Assembly (NCBI GenBank): GCA_900759385.1
Contig: CAAEUZ010000130.1
Span: 1 to 7,486 of the forward strand
DNA from: an uncultured Oscillospiraceae bacterium
GTDB lineage: Bacteria > Bacillota > Clostridia > Oscillospirales > Oscillospiraceae
Reading direction: 5' to 3'
DNA length: 7,486 bases
Shown: in pieces, positions 7,181 through 7,486 of the stretch
How the letters are laid out: each line of letters starts with the position of its first letter
How positions within the stretch are numbered: position 1 is the stretch's first letter
The notes under the pieces: model-generated
Told to the model about the DNA's origin: nothing
Databases searched by the model: none
Seen by the model: the letters and a program-made list of their open reading frames with translations, nothing else
Made by a program: the position numbers and the translations under genes

Positions 7181-7222
7181 CTGAGGGATTTCTTTTGGTC
7201 TTGGCCAAAAGAAACCCCTCAG
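7181..7222. repeat. 18-bp imperfect palindrome, possible dispersed intergenic repeat
   Basis: Bases 7181-7198 are complementary to 7205-7222 at 17 of 18 positions (one A/C mismatch at 7188/7215), with a six-base loop TCTTGG. The arms contain TTTCTTTTGG and CCAAAAGAAA. The element lies in non-coding DNA 31 bases after the cluster terminator, is much more A/T-rich than its surroundings and is not followed by a T run on either strand. It could be a REP-like or miniature mobile repeat, or a transcript hairpin. Copy number elsewhere in the genome is unknown. Confidence 0.5.
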
Positions 7223-7356
7223 ACTCCAAAGAAAAGCCGCTTTTTGTGGGTGCGTTGGAACCTTACGCTGGTGGTAGAGGCGACGTGGTCATCCCTAAGC
7301 AGGATACGTAATTGAGCATCGCCGACCGCAGTTTGAGCCGCTTGCGCAGCTCGCCG

Positions 7357-7486
7357 CTGCCGGGTGCGGGTTGTTTGGGCCCTGGGTCTTACGTGGGCTG
7401 TATTGTCCTGCCGGACGCGGTTGTTCAGGTCCTTCGTCTCGCGTTGGCGCGCTTATTCTGCCGGGCGCTGCTGCGGCGGCTTTGGC
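7357..7486. repeat. Weak ~50-bp tandem periodicity in GC-rich non-coding DNA
   Basis: CTGCCGG recurs at 7357, 7408 and 7458, that is, at spacings of 51 and 50 bases. By hand alignment the first two units share about two thirds of their positions, including GCGG, TTGTT, GTCT and CGT blocks in the same order. The third unit is cut by the window end and is less similar. No direct-repeat precision typical of CRISPR is seen. It may be a decayed tandem repeat, or chance in G/C-rich sequence. Confidence 0.25.

Larger units (their letters stand above)
7102..7486. other. Gene-free 3' region
   Basis: This stretch of about 385 bases holds the cluster terminator, the 18-bp palindrome and the weakly periodic GC-rich segment. 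I see no reading frame on either strand with a good start, ribosome site and protein-like composition, and no tRNA-like fold. An open frame at 7109-7315 runs straight through both hairpins and has no recognisable domain. A gene remnant between 7250 and 7486 cannot be excluded but is not supported. Confidence 0.6.

Noticed and set aside
7231..7245. Small AAAAG/CTTTT hairpin followed by a T run
   Set aside because: The stem is only five A/T-rich pairs, too weak to call a terminator.
7109..7315. A 68-codon plus-strand frame after the cluster
   Set aside because: It passes through both the terminator hairpin and the palindrome, lacks a ribosome site and has no recognisable domain.
7357..7486. 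Possible CRISPR-like repeat array from the 50-base spacing
   Set aside because: Only seven bases recur exactly and the units are degenerate throughout, with no repeat/spacer division and no cas genes in view.

Overview
The window is a high-GC bacterial segment holding one compact, all-plus-strand gene cluster, followed by about 385 bases without a convincing gene. Strong AAGGAGG-type ribosome sites, short intergenic gaps, free use of ATA (Ile) and AGG (Arg) codons in a GC-rich background, and Fe-S/flavin and CoA-transfer enzymes point to an anaerobe. A gut-type member of the Bacillota (Oscillospiraceae/Clostridia-like) is my best guess. A Synergistota-like anaerobe cannot be excluded from sequence alone.

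Layout. (1) 27-1208: a CaiB/BaiF-superfamily protein that carries the catalytic residues of an alpha-methylacyl-CoA racemase. (2) 1228-2445 and (3) 2482-3696: two tandem, closely related class III CoA-transferases, about three quarters identical to each other. (4) 3697-3766: a 70-base gap with a strong GC hairpin and competing alternative hairpins. (5) 3767-5083: a class I CoA-transferase of the acetyl-CoA hydrolase / 4-hydroxybutyrate CoA-transferase family. (6) 5131-7101: a 656-residue FMN / 4Fe-4S / FAD ene-reductase of the 2,4-dienoyl-CoA reductase / BaiCD / trimethylamine dehydrogenase family, with a TTG start. (7) 7117-7150: a terminator-like hairpin, then an 18-bp imperfect palindrome and a GC-rich, weakly ~50-bp-periodic stretch up to the window end.

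Working model (inference). The genes look like a pathway that handles a carboxylic acid as its CoA thioester. The class III transferases would load CoA from another thioester without ATP. The racemase-like protein would set the stereochemistry at carbon 2 of a 2-methyl (or similar) acyl-CoA. The Fe-S flavoenzyme would reduce a conjugated C=C bond using NAD(P)H. The class I transferase would exchange CoA with acetate or another short acid. No acyl-CoA ligase, dehydratase, dehydrogenase or transporter is visible, so the cluster may extend upstream. The gene content recalls bile-acid (bai) operons and reductive aryl-acid or branched-acid pathways, but nothing in the window fixes the substrate.
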